A stretch of DNA of 64,000 nucleotides from Colwellia sp. MB3u-45 (GCF_014077005.1 NZ_JACGVC010000053.1:186001-250000); one strand, 5' to 3'. Positions 1 through 8,915 are shown, counted from the first letter of the stretch. The notes: generated from the letters alone by a model not told the origin. Numbers and translations: made by a program.

Positions 1-1366
1 GATATTCAGGAAATTGAAAGCGAAAAATACGTTCTTGCGCTGACAATTCATTTTTACCGCCAATCATGTATCTGACATGCAGTTTAGCTAATTCATTTTC
101 CGTAAAGTCAGCTAATTCATAATCTTGTTGCTGCAAGCTTTGTATTAAATTTTTTCGGTCAGTAGCTTCACCACTTAGGCGCACACCAACAAAAATATTG
201 GCACGTTGCGCTTGGTTTGTTAGCTCAGCGTTGTCGGCATAACGGTAATTAAATTCAGTGATCACTCGTCCAGCAAGTGCCTTACAAAAGTTTCTAAAAC
301 TGCCTTTTTCTTCTGGTATTTTGACCGCAAACACCGCTTCTTTTTGCTCACTTAATTCACAACGTTCTGAGATATAGCGCAAGGTATGAAAGTTCATATT
401 GGCGCCAGAAAGAATCGCTACCAAAGACTCGTTACCTTGACTAGTGTGACAATATTTTTGTAATCCTGCTAAGGATAATGCGCCAGCGGGTTCTGCAATA
501 ACTCGCGTTTGTTCAAAAATATCTTTTATCGACGCACAAATTTCATCGGTCGTCACTGTTATGACATCGTCACAGTAATGCTTAATTAAATCAAAGGTAT
601 GCTCACCAATACGCTTAACCGCAACCCCATCAGCAAATAAGCCAACTTGGTCCAAATCAACCGGTTTGCCGGCGGCAAATGCTGCTTTTAAACAGGCAGA
701 ATCTTCGGCCTCAACACCAATAACTTTAATATGGGGTTGTAATTGTTTTAGGTAAACTGACATACCTGCTAATAAACCACCACCACCGACAGGAATAAAC
801 ACCGCATCTGTGTGAGGGTGTTGTTGTAATAACTCTTTTGCCACCGTACCTTGACCAGCAATAATGTCAACATCATCAAACGGCGGTACTACAGTTTTAT
901 TTTCAGCTTGGGCATAGGCTATAGCGGCTTGTTGTGCCTCATTAAAGTTCTTACCCACTAAGCGCACATCGGCACCAAAACGCCGTACATTATCCACCTT
1001 GATATCAGGTGTGGTAATGGGCATGACAATGGTGGCTTTAACACCTAATTTATTTGCCGCTAATGCTAAGCCTTGTGCGTGATTACCCGCAGATGCAGCA
1101 ATAACGCCGTCTAAGCATTGCTGCTCAGACAAGTTGACTAATTTGTTATAAGCACCACGTAATTTAAAAGAATGTACCGGTTGTTGATCTTCTCGTTTAA
1201 GAAAAATTTCATTACCTAAACGTGCTGATAATTTAGTTAATGGCGTTAGCGGTGATTCAATCGCTACATCATAAACTGGCGCAAGCAATATCTTGCGTAA
1301 ATAGTCTAAACCTTGCCCTTGTATAGCCTGGGCTTTTACTAATTCTACTTGTTCTGCATCAGTCAT
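1..1366 (-). CDS. ilvA: Threonine dehydratase (threonine deaminase) IlvA, 3' end cut by window edge
   Basis: PLP enzyme converting threonine to 2-oxobutyrate, the first step of isoleucine synthesis. I translated it by hand from the ATG at 1364-1366. It stays open for 455 codons to the window edge, so roughly the last 50-60 residues of the usual ~510 are missing. The PLP lysine lies in [10 protein letters not shown] (K68), and the glycine-rich phosphate loop VGGGGLL is present. Two C-terminal ACT-like regulatory modules follow; the second reaches the conserved [10 protein letters not shown] stretch at the edge. The start overlaps the last 8 bases of the ilvD remnant (ATGACTGATG), which is the expected translationally coupled ilvDA arrangement, so the operon end looks intact apart from ilvD. 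Expected regulation: feedback inhibition by isoleucine and ilvL attenuation. Confidence 0.96.
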   Translation of the reverse strand, partial: MTDAEQVELVKAQAIQGQGLDYLRKILLAPVYDVAIESPLTPLTKLSARLGNEIFLKREDQQPVHSFKLRGAYNKLVNLSEQQCLDGVIAASAGNHAQGLALAANKLGVKATIVMPITTPDIKVDNVRRFGADVRLVGKNFNEAQQAAIAYAQAENKTVVPPFDDVDIIAGQGTVAKELLQQHPHTDAVFIPVGGGGLLAGMSVYLKQLQPHIKVIGVEAEDSACLKAAFAAGKPVDLDQVGLFADGVAVKRIGEHTFDLIKHYCDDVITVTTDEICASIKDIFEQTRVIAEPAGALSLAGLQKYCHTSQGNESLVAILSGANMNFHTLRYISERCELSEQKEAVFAVKIPEEKGSFRNFCKALAGRVITEFNYRYADNAELTNQAQRANIFVGVRLSGEATDRKNLIQSLQQQDYELADFTENELAKLHVRYMIGGKNELSAQERIFRFQFPEY

Positions 1367-1772
1367 TGTTGTCACCATTAAAATTGCCATCCAGTAATTC
1401 ACGATTACGCACTGCGCCTTGGATCATGGCATCAGCACAGTGAGCGTTGATCATGTATTCCACTGAATCAGCAATTAAATCGCGTGATGGCAAGCTATAA
1501 AGCATGCCGCTATGACCCATAGCAATACCATCATCAACCGCTATAGTATTAAATTCTTTTGCTACGCCACCAGCGCCTTCAATGGGACGAGCAACTAATT
1601 GGCCCATATCTTTCAAATGCACATGGCCGGGTACAAATTGGGTAAAAGAGTTCACGACCGCAATAATAGGTTTACCAAAATCACCATCTGTCATCCCCGT
1701 AGCGCGCCAAAGCGCCCGAGCTCCGGCCATATTTCGCCCTTGAGTAGAAGTTGCTGATCTTAATCTTGGCAT
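1359..1772 (-). pseudogene. ilvD: Dihydroxy-acid dehydratase IlvD, internally deleted remnant (137 codons)
   Basis: A full IlvD has about 610-620 residues and dehydrates 2,3-dihydroxy-3-methylvalerate/isovalerate. Here residues 1-116 match the normal N-terminus ([10 protein letters not shown] to NAHCADAM). They then run straight into IQGA (117-120) and a normal-looking C-terminal tail, VRNRELLDG (121-129). The Fe-S cysteines of the family (in ISNCDK and CGSCSG) and the whole catalytic core are gone, so the product should be inactive. The join at 1413-1436 is in frame and the start, stop and overlap with ilvA are preserved. In the E. coli protein, as I recall it, DAM occurs twice, the second time as DAMIQGA near residue 166. 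The mosaic therefore fits two deletions at short repeats. Assembly collapse is an alternative. The intact stop-start overlap may still serve ilvA translation. Confidence 0.9.
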
Positions 1773-1816
1773 GACCTTAGTTCCTGTATATATATGGCTA
1801 TTAATAAGCGCGATAA

Positions 1817-1840
1817 ATGTTAAAAATTATGTTAAAAATT
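1817..1840. repeat. Two tandem 12-bp copies upstream of ilvD
   Basis: ATGTTAAAAATT occurs twice head to tail, at 1817-1828 and 1829-1840, in the AT-rich ilvE-ilvD spacer. AAGCGC and GCGCTT flank the pair as short inverted arms. No function is recognised. Confidence 0.6.
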
Positions 1841-1884
1841 CACTCGATAATGCGCTTTTAACATAACTATTATTTTTTGGATTT

Positions 1885-1916
1885 GTTCAGCGTTCATCAA
1901 TCGAAAAACGCTGAAC
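1885..1916 (-). repeat. Perfect 10-bp inverted repeat in the ilvE-ilvD spacer
   Basis: GTTCAGCGTT (1885-1894) and AACGCTGAAC (1907-1916) are perfectly complementary across a 12-nt loop. Neither strand has a T-run after the stem, so it is not a classical terminator. In the transcript it would fold between ilvE and ilvD and could stabilise or process the mRNA. That role is inference. Confidence 0.65.
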
Positions 1917-1957
1917 ATTTAAGTAGTTAATATCGGCATATCGCCAAACTAACTAAA

Positions 1958-1983
1958 GCCCCGAACAGAGATGTTACGGGGGC
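1958..1983 (-). terminator. Weak terminator-like hairpin after ilvE
   Basis: On the minus strand GCCCC (1983-1979) can pair with GGGGC (1962-1958) across a loop, followed by TTTAGTTAG. It lies about 55 bases past the ilvE stop. The stem is short and the T-tract interrupted, so at most it is a partial terminator inside the operon. Confidence 0.35.
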
Positions 1984-2038
1984 GAAATCAGCGAGCACTA
2001 AATATAGATTGAGTTTATTTAGCGTTGAAAACTGAGCT

Positions 2039-2965
2039 TTACTCTACCTTGTCTAACCAGCCTTCAGGCACTTTGGTACTGCCATCAAAAATACCAAAAA
2101 ATGCTTCTTGTAGTGCTTTAGTGATAGGGCCACGCGAACCATTACCCACAGGCAAACCGTCGACTGACTTTACAGGAACCACTTCAGTTGCGGTGCCACA
2201 CATGAAAAATTCATCGGCGAGGTATAAAGATTCACGAGAAATTGATTCTTCACGCACTTCGTAGCCTAATTGCTTGGCAAGGACGAATACGGTGTCACGG
2301 GTCAAACCTTGTAAAATCGACGCGGTACCTGGCGGGGTATAAATAATTCCTTTGCGAATTAAAAATAAATTTTGCCCTGCGCCTTCACTGACCATGTTAT
2401 TAACATCTAAAGCCACGCCTTCGGCATAGCCATGGCGAGCGGCTTCAGTAGAAATTAACTGTGAAGACAAATAGTTACCACCGGCTTTTGCTGCGGTTGG
2501 CATAGTATTAGGAGCAAGTCTGTTCCAACTGGACACCCCCACTTCAACACCATTTTCAATGGCATCAGCGCCTAAGTAGGCTTCCCAGCTAAAGGCGGCA
2601 ATCATAACATCCGCTACGGCGTCAATCGGTGGACGAAGACCCATACCAATATCACCTAAAAAGGCTAAGGGTCTTAAGTAGGCTGATTTCAAATTATTTT
2701 TTACGACGGCATCTTTACACGCTTGAATGATTTCTGCTTTCGTGAAAGGGATGTTCATGCGATAAATTTTTGCTGAATCAAATAAACGGTCGATATGCTC
2801 TTCTAAGCGAAAAATACAAGTGCCTTTATGGGTATTATAAGCACGAATACCTTCAAATACTGATGAGCCGTAATGTAAAGCATGGCTCATGACATGCACC
2901 GTAGCATTTTGCCACGGCATAAGTTCTCCATTAAACCAAATTAATTCTGCGTTAACTTTTGCCAT
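2039..2965 (-). CDS. ilvE: Branched-chain amino acid aminotransferase IlvE
   Basis: Class IV PLP aminotransferase carrying out the last step of valine, leucine and isoleucine synthesis. The 308-residue length equals the E. coli enzyme. The PLP lysine is K160 in PTAAKAGGNYL. The substrate arm HYGSSVFEGIRAY (31-43), the EGAGQNLF stretch and the GTATEVVPV C-terminal loop are all present. The start MAKVNAELIWFNGE is the family start. It lies 112 bases behind ilvM in the ilvLGMEDA order, separated by a strong hairpin at 3000-3041. The coding sequence shows no damage, in contrast to ilvD downstream. Confidence 0.97.
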   Translation of the reverse strand: MAKVNAELIWFNGELMPWQNATVHVMSHALHYGSSVFEGIRAYNTHKGTCIFRLEEHIDRLFDSAKIYRMNIPFTKAEIIQACKDAVVKNNLKSAYLRPLAFLGDIGMGLRPPIDAVADVMIAAFSWEAYLGADAIENGVEVGVSSWNRLAPNTMPTAAKAGGNYLSSQLISTEAARHGYAEGVALDVNNMVSEGAGQNLFLIRKGIIYTPPGTASILQGLTRDTVFVLAKQLGYEVREESISRESLYLADEFFMCGTATEVVPVKSVDGLPVGNGSRGPITKALQEAFFGIFDGSTKVPEGWLDKVE

Positions 2966-2999
2966 TTTTATTCCTAAATTTTATGCGTATTGATCAGCC

Positions 3000-3041
3000 A
3001 ACCACTAATAAAGCTTAACTGATTAAGCTGTATTAGTGGTT
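3000..3041 (-). repeat. 42-nt near-perfect palindrome between ilvM and ilvE
   Basis: The outer arms AACCACTAATA (3000-3010) and TATTAGTGGTT (3031-3041) pair perfectly for 11 bp. The inner arms AGCTTAA (3012-3018) and TTAAGCT (3023-3029) pair for 7 bp around a CTGA loop, with one mismatch between the blocks. There is no T-run on either side. Within a co-transcribed operon this suggests an mRNA stability or cleavage hairpin rather than a terminator. Confidence 0.75.
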
Positions 3042-3077
3042 GTGATTAGTTTTAATCTAGCGATGTGCGTTGCACTG

Positions 3078-3320
3078 CTATGATGCGCTATTGTCTACCT
3101 TGACTTCTTTGATGTCGATTAGTTTATTAATTTGATCAACCAAAAGTTCAATCGGACGTTCGCTTCTGACCAATAATTCAATAGTGCCTATGTTAGTACC
3201 CGTGTTAACTTTTGCGTTTATACCACTGATTAAAAAACCGCGATAGCGAGTCACTTGTAAAATGCGTTCAAGTACCACTTGCTTATCATCCGCTGTGATC
3301 ATTAATTGATAGTTATTCAT
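3078..3320 (-). CDS. ilvM: Acetolactate synthase II small (regulatory) subunit IlvM
   Basis: An 80-residue ACT-domain protein, close to the ~87 residues of E. coli IlvM. The beta-alpha-beta pattern starts at NYQLMITADDKQVVLERILQ and includes GFLISGINAKV. It binds and activates the large catalytic subunit encoded immediately upstream. The ATG directly follows the ilvG stop (TAAATG) with GGAGAG a few bases upstream, so the two are translationally coupled. The tail after residue 70 is short and charged. Confidence 0.93.
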   Translation of the reverse strand: MNNYQLMITADDKQVVLERILQVTRYRGFLISGINAKVNTGTNIGTIELLVRSERPIELLVDQINKLIDIKEVKVDNSAS

Positions 3321-4985
3321 TTAGGTACTCTCCATCATTTTATCGTTAGCGGTGTTCGGCGGTACAAGCGGCCAGACATTTTCTTGTGCATCAATTTTAA
3401 CTTGTAAAAGGTAAGGTCCGTCATGCTCAAGCATTTCTTCGATGGCGGCGCTTACTTCTGACTTTTTGGTGATCATTTTTGCTTTAATATCAAAGGCATT
3501 GGCTAGCATAATAAAGTCAGGGTTATCGGCTAAATCAGTTTCACTTAATCGGCCATTGAAAAATAGGTCTTGCCATTGGCGCACCATGCCTAACTTGGCA
3601 TTATCAATAAGTACGATTTTAACGGGCAATTGAAAACGCTTAATCGTTGACAGCTCTTGCACATTCATCATAAAAGAGCCATCACCGGAAACGGCAATAA
3701 TACAGTCTGTTGGCCGACTCACTTGTGCACCCACTGCTGCGGGTATACCAAAGCCCATAGTGCCCATGCCGGCACTGGTTAAAAAGTTACTTGGGTCATC
3801 AAACACCATGTGTTGTGCTGCCCACATTTGATGCTGTCCAACATCTGTGGTTACGCAGCTATTTTCTGGCATTTTATCGCTAATTTCTTTTAACACAGCA
3901 GGCGCAAAAATTGACTCCCCTGGATGGTTATAATCCCAAGCAAAGTTGTTATTCATTTCATGACAGACGGCTTGCCAAGGTTTGATGGCTAATGGAATAG
4001 CGAGTGCAGGTAAATTAACCTTTAAGTCGCCTAATATTGAGGCATCGGCAATTCTGCGTTTATTAATTTCTGAGGTATCAATATCAAAATGAATCACTTT
4101 CGCATGTGGCGCAAATTCATTTAACTTACCGGTAACGCGATCATCAAAACGTGCTCCTACGGCAATCAACAAATCACATTCTTGTACCGCGATATTCGCC
4201 GCCTTAGTACCATGCATACCCAACATGCCAAGGTAATTTTCATCTTCAGGGTCAATGGCGCCTAAACCTTTGAGGGTGGAAACGCTCGGCAAACCTGTTA
4301 TTTTAGCAAAATCTCTCAACTCGTCGATAGCATTGGCCATACCAACACCACCGCCAACATAGAGAATAGGTTGCTTGGCTTGATTTAATAAGGCGATAGC
4401 ACTACCCACATTCGCGGGCGGTAATTTCACTTTGTTTTCTAAGTTGACTAATTCATCTAAAGAGCGGTTAACTTCTGTGATTTGAATATCTTTAGGAATA
4501 TCAACTAATACCGGTCCTTGTCTGCCTTCTAACGCAATAGCAAAGGCTTGGTGTAGCACTTTTGCTAAATCATTAATATCGGTAACTTGAAAAGAGTGCT
4601 TGGTACAGGCAAGTGATAAACCAAAAATATCAATTTCTTGAAAGGCATCAGAGCCCATAGCAGCCGTGGCTACCTGCCCAGTAATGGCAACAACAGGAAT
4701 TGAATCTGCCAAGGCATCCGCCAGGCCGGTGATCAAGTTAGTCGCGCCTGGACCTGATGTGGCAAAGCAGACACCCACTTTACCGGATGCTCTGGCATAA
4801 CCTACGGCAGAAAATGCCGCGCCTTGCTCATGTCGACACAAAAAGTGTTCCACTTTACTATCGTAAAGCGCATCGTAGATTGGCATTATTGCGCCACCAG
4901 GATAGCCAAAAACATGCTCAACGCCATGCTGTTCTAGCACATTAAATAATAAGCCTGCGCCGGTTAATTTTTTTTCAGTTGTCAT
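3321..4985 (-). CDS. ilvG: Acetolactate synthase II large catalytic subunit IlvG
   Basis: ThDP-, FAD- and Mg-dependent enzyme joining pyruvate with pyruvate or 2-oxobutyrate, the first shared step of branched-chain synthesis. It has 554 residues against 548 in E. coli. The catalytic glutamate E53 lies in [11 protein letters not shown]. The ThDP pyrophosphate motif [17 protein letters not shown] is followed by [14 protein letters not shown]. The SGPGATN loop and central FAD region are present. The frame is open throughout, unlike the frameshifted copy in E. coli K-12. It is the first structural gene after the ilvL attenuator, and ilvM follows without a gap. Confidence 0.97.
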   Translation of the reverse strand: MTTEKKLTGAGLLFNVLEQHGVEHVFGYPGGAIMPIYDALYDSKVEHFLCRHEQGAAFSAVGYARASGKVGVCFATSGPGATNLITGLADALADSIPVVAITGQVATAAMGSDAFQEIDIFGLSLACTKHSFQVTDINDLAKVLHQAFAIALEGRQGPVLVDIPKDIQITEVNRSLDELVNLENKVKLPPANVGSAIALLNQAKQPILYVGGGVGMANAIDELRDFAKITGLPSVSTLKGLGAIDPEDENYLGMLGMHGTKAANIAVQECDLLIAVGARFDDRVTGKLNEFAPHAKVIHFDIDTSEINKRRIADASILGDLKVNLPALAIPLAIKPWQAVCHEMNNNFAWDYNHPGESIFAPAVLKEISDKMPENSCVTTDVGQHQMWAAQHMVFDDPSNFLTSAGMGTMGFGIPAAVGAQVSRPTDCIIAVSGDGSFMMNVQELSTIKRFQLPVKIVLIDNAKLGMVRQWQDLFFNGRLSETDLADNPDFIMLANAFDIKAKMITKKSEVSAAIEEMLEHDGPYLLQVKIDAQENVWPLVPPNTANDKMMEST

Positions 4986-5119
4986 GTCTTTGTTTTACTA
5001 TGCGATCACATTTTATGCACGGGTGATATATTTTCATAATACCCTGTAACTATGTTGTGATGTACAAGTATACTCCTAAAAGTTAATAATGCTTGTGCGC
5101 TACGCGCGGTTTAATAACG

Positions 5120-5155
5120 ACAAACCCCCCGGTCCTTGCGGAGCGGGGGGTTTGT
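5120..5155 (-). terminator. ilv attenuator hairpin
   Basis: An 11-bp perfect stem (5120-5130 with 5145-5155) contains six G-C pairs flanked by A-T pairs. It encloses a 14-nt loop with an inner TCC/GGA pairing, and TCGTTATT follows on the minus strand. It lies between the leader peptide and ilvG. As recalled, the C-run/loop/G-run layout closely resembles the E. coli ilvGMEDA attenuator. T-rich sequence also follows on the plus strand, so it may end transcription both ways. Confidence 0.88.
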
Positions 5156-5190
5156 TATTTTAAGATTTTTTATTTTCTTTAGCTCAACAA

Positions 5191-5259
5191 TTACCCCCGC
5201 AGCGATTTAAGAATCACCACGATGAGGACGTTAATAATCATTGAGTTATAATGTTTCAT
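5191..5259 (-). CDS. ilvL: ilvGMEDA operon leader peptide IlvL (22 aa)
   Basis: A 23-codon frame read by hand on the minus strand from the ATG at 5257-5259 to TAA at 5191-5193. Residues 8-17 read IINVLIVVIL, so ten consecutive codons include three Ile, two Leu and three Val. That is the regulatory signature of a branched-chain attenuation peptide. The stop lies about 35 bases before the attenuator stem, and ilvG begins further down. When charged Ile/Val/Leu tRNAs are scarce, ribosome stalling here should favour antitermination. The sequence differs from the E. coli leader, but position and composition make the call strong. The upstream AAGAA is only a weak ribosome-binding site. Confidence 0.88.
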   Translation of the reverse strand: MKHYNSMIINVLIVVILKSLRG

Positions 5260-5294
5260 GTTAATCTGTATTTTCTTCAGTTAATCAATTTCAA

Positions 5295-5350
5295 GGCTAG
5301 TAATGTCTAGCCTATTTAAATTAGTACCATAGCTCTAATAACAAGCGCAA
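5295..5350 (-). promoter_or_regulatory. Candidate ilvL promoter and leader inverted repeat
   Basis: On the minus strand TTGCGC (5350-5345) and TACTAA (5326-5321) are separated by 18 bases. That would place the transcript start near 5313, about 55 nt before the leader ATG. A 6-bp inverted repeat GGCTAG/CTAGCC (5295-5300, 5307-5312) falls at the expected 5' end of the RNA. The -35 match is only moderate, so the assignment is tentative. Confidence 0.4.
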
Positions 5351-5513
5351 GTATTTTTGTTAGAGCTTTTTAGTTAAAACTATCTTCTTAGTTATAACTG
5401 TCATTTTTTCTCTGCGTTATTAGTAGTTTTATTTAGTAGTTTTATTTTTAGCGAAAACGATATTACTTAGCTACACTTGCGAAAAGTAATCGTTAAAATA
5501 AAAATGGATTTTT

Positions 5514-7037
5514 ATGGCTTTAGCCTGTGTTTTCAGTCGAGCTCGTGTTGGACTTGAGTCGCCCTTAGTCACGGTAGAAGTGCATTTAGCCAATGGCTTG
5601 CCAGCCTTTAATATTGTTGGCTTACCTGAAACATCGGTCAGAGAAGCCAAAGACCGCGTGCGTAGCGCCATTCTTAATTGCGGTTATGAATTTCCCGCTA
5701 AGCGTATTACGGTAAATTTAGCGCCGGCTGATTTACCCAAAGAGGGCGGTCGCTTCGATCTGCCCATTGCCATAGGTATTCTTGCCGCCGCTGCCCAGCT
5801 TCCTGAAGCAGATTTAAACCAATATGAATTTGCTGGCGAATTAGCCTTGTCGGGTGAACTTCGCGCTATTATTGGTGAAATACCTATGGCAATGGCTTGC
5901 AAAGAAAGTGGCCGAACACTGGTAATACCGACGGTAAACGCCGAACAAGCGAGTTGGGTGCAACAAGTAAAAATATTAAGCCTGTCACATTTAAAGCAAC
6001 TCTTTCCACATTTTCTAAAACAACAAAGCTTGCCACTGGTGCAAACAAGAGTGCTACAAACCTATATAACCAAGAGTGTGCACGATATTGCCGACGTTGT
6101 TGGTCAACCATTGGCTAAGCGAGCGCTAGAAATTGCCGCTAGTGGCCGTCATAACCTACTATTTATTGGACCTCCTGGTACAGGGAAAACTATGCTCGCC
6201 AGTCGTTTGCCGGGCATTTTACCTCCTATGACCGAGCAGGAGGCGTTATCCAGTGCCGCTATTCAATCGATTTGCCATGAAAATATAAGTCCTGAGTCAT
6301 GGTTAACACGGCCGTTTCGCGCGCCGCATCATACGGCATCTTCAGCTGCCCTCGTTGGTGGCGGCAGTTATCCGCAGCCAGGTGAAATTTCATTAGCCCA
6401 TAACGGCGTACTCTTTCTCGACGAATTACCTGAATTTGAGCGCAAAGTACTCGACGTGTTACGCGAACCGATGGAATCTGGCGAAGTCACCATTTCACGT
6501 GCATTGGTCAAACAAACTTTCCCCGCACAGTTTCAACTCGTCGCGGCTATGAACCCAAGCCCAACCGGATTTTACAATGACAAGCGTAGTACACCAGAGC
6601 AGGTTTTACGTTACCTCAATCGACTTTCTGGGCCATTTTTAGATCGTATTGATATTCAAATTGAAGTCACTAGGTTACCGCGAGGCATGTGGGCGAACGA
6701 TGATGGCAAAGGTGAGTCGAGTAGCACTATTCAAAAACGGGTCAGCATTTGTCACCAAAAACAAATTTTACGCCAAGGCAAAGCAAACGCACAACTCAGT
6801 AGTGCTGAAGTTAGAAGCTTCTGCCAACTGGTTCCTGATGATAATGAATTTTTAGAATTAGCGATTGAAAAACTCAATCTATCGACCAGAGCACATCATA
6901 AAATACTAAAAATTGCTAGAACACTGGCCGATATGGAAGCGATCGAGCTTATCGAACGCAAACACTTAATCGAAGCCTTGTCGTATCGCGCTATGGATAG
7001 AATATTACGCCATTTAACCGACGCTATTGCGCTATAG
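5514..7037 (+). CDS. comM: ComM/YifB family AAA+ Mg-chelatase-like ATPase
   Basis: A hexameric AAA+ helicase of the ComM family. In Vibrio cholerae ComM promotes branch migration during integration of transforming DNA. The 507 residues match the family. The N-terminal YifB domain (about 1-180) contains PAFNIVGLPETSVREAKDRV. Walker A GPPGTGKT is at 219-226, Walker B is LFLDELPEF, and the Mg-chelatase C-terminal lid domain follows. The ATG is preceded by an AT-rich leader without an obvious Shine-Dalgarno. It sits divergent from ilvL, the neighbourhood also seen in enterobacteria. Its presence does not prove competence. Confidence 0.95.
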   Translation: MALACVFSRARVGLESPLVTVEVHLANGLPAFNIVGLPETSVREAKDRVRSAILNCGYEFPAKRITVNLAPADLPKEGGRFDLPIAIGILAAAAQLPEADLNQYEFAGELALSGELRAIIGEIPMAMACKESGRTLVIPTVNAEQASWVQQVKILSLSHLKQLFPHFLKQQSLPLVQTRVLQTYITKSVHDIADVVGQPLAKRALEIAASGRHNLLFIGPPGTGKTMLASRLPGILPPMTEQEALSSAAIQSICHENISPESWLTRPFRAPHHTASSAALVGGGSYPQPGEISLAHNGVLFLDELPEFERKVLDVLREPMESGEVTISRALVKQTFPAQFQLVAAMNPSPTGFYNDKRSTPEQVLRYLNRLSGPFLDRIDIQIEVTRLPRGMWANDDGKGESSSTIQKRVSICHQKQILRQGKANAQLSSAEVRSFCQLVPDDNEFLELAIEKLNLSTRAHHKILKIARTLADMEAIELIERKHLIEALSYRAMDRILRHLTDAIAL

Positions 7038-7054
7038 CAGGGCATTTTTAATCT

Positions 7055-7957
7055 TTAAGGTGCAACGATGTGCATATGGCCACCTTTGTAATCAAGGGTA
7101 ACAATGAAATGTTTAAGTACATCATAACCCAGTAATCCTTTAATGCTTTTCCCTTTTATACGGCTGCCAAGCTGACTACCTTGAGAAGAAAGGTTAGCGG
7201 ATTGGTTTTTACCGGGCACACTAGTGAGTACATTTTCTAATTCATAGGGGCCAATTTTGATGACTGGCAGGCGAAATACTTGATGAATACCTGCAGCATT
7301 GATGCCATTAGAGATGCCACTCTTTATCTCAAACTTACTCAACCAATCAAAATGCTCGGCTGTTGATCTTTTTAACATTAGCCCTCCAGAATTACCGGTA
7401 TCTAGGACTAACCAGACAGACTTCTCATTATTAAGTCGCACATTGACAATAGGTTGTCGTGAATATTTGTCAAATTTCATTTTCACGTTGGCGAGTTTTT
7501 GCATGTCTATTGCGTCACGGGTAATTAGCCGTATTTTTTTCTTGGGGTAATCAAGTTGCACAACAAAGTTGTTGAAAAAGCCAGCGCCGAGCAGTAACTG
7601 ATTACTATGATGACCGATAAAAATCTCAACGACATTATCCAACGAAAAATCTGCACCCAGTAAATTAACCGGCACGTTATTATAAGTTTTTCTGGTTTTA
7701 GTGTCATAAACCCCCTGCACTTTAATTTTTGTTCCTGTGCTAAATTCAAGGCCATTTTTTTGCATAAAAGCACTATTAATACTATTAATTTGTGCTCCGG
7801 AGTCAAGTATGGCGTAACCATCAATACCTGATACGACGACTGGAATTTTGACATGGCCATCAACTAACTTAAAATCGATCCATTGGGTGACCCCAGAGAA
7901 AGACAGAGGTGAAAAAAAACATAAAAAACCTAGGCATAAACATCTCAACTTGAACAT
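7055..7957 (-). CDS. Secreted retropepsin-like aspartyl protease family protein
   Basis: A 300-residue exported protein whose signal peptide has the hydrophobic core CLCLGFLCFFSPLSFSG. The mature part carries two aspartyl-protease signatures: LDSGAQINSI (DSG at 52-54) and LVLDTGNSGGLML (DTG at 186-188). It also has paired LLGAGFF and LLGYDVL strands typical of the fold. Both aspartate motifs lie in one chain, so it should form a pepsin-like two-lobe enzyme rather than a viral-type dimer. Periplasmic location is inferred. It lies between comM (convergent) and ilvY, 82 bases past the ilvY stop, with no obvious metabolic tie. The substrate is unknown. Confidence 0.82.
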   Translation of the reverse strand: MFKLRCLCLGFLCFFSPLSFSGVTQWIDFKLVDGHVKIPVVVSGIDGYAILDSGAQINSINSAFMQKNGLEFSTGTKIKVQGVYDTKTRKTYNNVPVNLLGADFSLDNVVEIFIGHHSNQLLLGAGFFNNFVVQLDYPKKKIRLITRDAIDMQKLANVKMKFDKYSRQPIVNVRLNNEKSVWLVLDTGNSGGLMLKRSTAEHFDWLSKFEIKSGISNGINAAGIHQVFRLPVIKIGPYELENVLTSVPGKNQSANLSSQGSQLGSRIKGKSIKGLLGYDVLKHFIVTLDYKGGHMHIVAP

Positions 7958-8039
7958 TGTTATTATTTCCTTATAAAATTTGTCTCAGGAGATCAAAAAC
8001 TAATACTACAATTACTGAGTTTATTTTTATATGATGATT

Positions 8040-8915
8040 TTACTTTATCGCATCAAAAAATGCCTGAATCAGCGGTTTTTCCTTGCTCTGGTTTAAACAG
8101 CAAATACCTAGGTCAAAGGGCTCAATTTCACCGACATCGGCTAAATATTGCACCCGGTCTTTCACCGGACTATTTTCTACTACCACTCTTGGCACAATAC
8201 CGACACCACACCCTAAAGCCACCATACTGACCAAGGCTTCATGACCAGAAACCGTGGCGTAAATATAGGCTTTACCTTGTTGTTTCCTACGAAACCAATA
8301 TTCAAAACGTTTTCGTGCTGGGCCGTGCTCGGGCAAAATAATCGGTATGTCAGACCAAACAAAGTCGTGCTGAATTTGCTGCTGAACTTGACACACCATA
8401 GTGGGCGCAATTACTGATAAGGGTATTTTTGCCAGATGGTGAAAAGTAAAAATGCGCGACAGCTGCTCAGGTTTAGCGGCAATGGCAAAATCAACCGCTT
8501 GCTTTTCAACTTGCTCTAATGCGTCGGCGGCGTCACCCGTTGTTAACATAATTTCAACCAGCGGGTGCTGTTGTCGAAAACGTTCAAGTAATGGCGGCAA
8601 ATGACTATAGGCGGCGGTTACAGAGCAATAAATATGCAACTTGCCTTGTAATTCTGCTTGTTTTTGATTCAGTGAAAGCTGTAGTAACTGCCACTGCTCA
8701 AGTTGTTGCTCAGCAAATTGTAAAAACTGTTTCCCTGCCTCACTTAACACCACAGTGCGGTTATCTCGGTGTAATAATGCACTGCCGAGTTCAAGCTCTA
8801 AGCGCTGGACTACTCGGCTTAATGTTGAAGGGCTGACGTGATGAAGTTCAGCGGTTTTGCCAAAATGTAATGATTTTGCTAAATCAACAAACATCCGCAA
8901 TGACTTTAATTCCAC
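8040..8915 (-). CDS. ilvY: LysR-type regulator IlvY, activator of ilvC
   Basis: A LysR-type activator that senses acetolactate or acetohydroxybutyrate and turns on ilvC. The N-terminal winged helix reads HFGKTAELHHVSPSTLSRVVQRLE. The effector domain has CSVTAAYSHLPPLLERF, TTGDAADALEQV and GHEALVSMVALGCGVGIVP, all nearly identical to E. coli IlvY as recalled. I chose the GTG at 8913-8915 because AAGGA precedes it by five bases and the product then begins VELKSLRMF, with 291 residues against 297 in E. coli. The frame is open for 20 further codons upstream, but those translate the operator. Divergent from ilvC. Confidence 0.93.
   Translation of the reverse strand: MELKSLRMFVDLAKSLHFGKTAELHHVSPSTLSRVVQRLELELGSALLHRDNRTVVLSEAGKQFLQFAEQQLEQWQLLQLSLNQKQAELQGKLHIYCSVTAAYSHLPPLLERFRQQHPLVEIMLTTGDAADALEQVEKQAVDFAIAAKPEQLSRIFTFHHLAKIPLSVIAPTMVCQVQQQIQHDFVWSDIPIILPEHGPARKRFEYWFRRKQQGKAYIYATVSGHEALVSMVALGCGVGIVPRVVVENSPVKDRVQYLADVGEIEPFDLGICCLNQSKEKPLIQAFFDAIK

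Noticed and set aside
2025-2264. Plus-strand 79-codon frame
   Set aside because: Antisense to ilvE, which is certain; no start signal or family.
4986-5060. TGTGA/TCACA-like half-sites as a CRP site ahead of ilvG
   Set aside because: Half-sites are far apart and not in the 16-bp CRP arrangement.
5884-6111. Minus-strand hydrophobic frame inside comM
   Set aside because: Shadow of comM coding sequence; no independent support.
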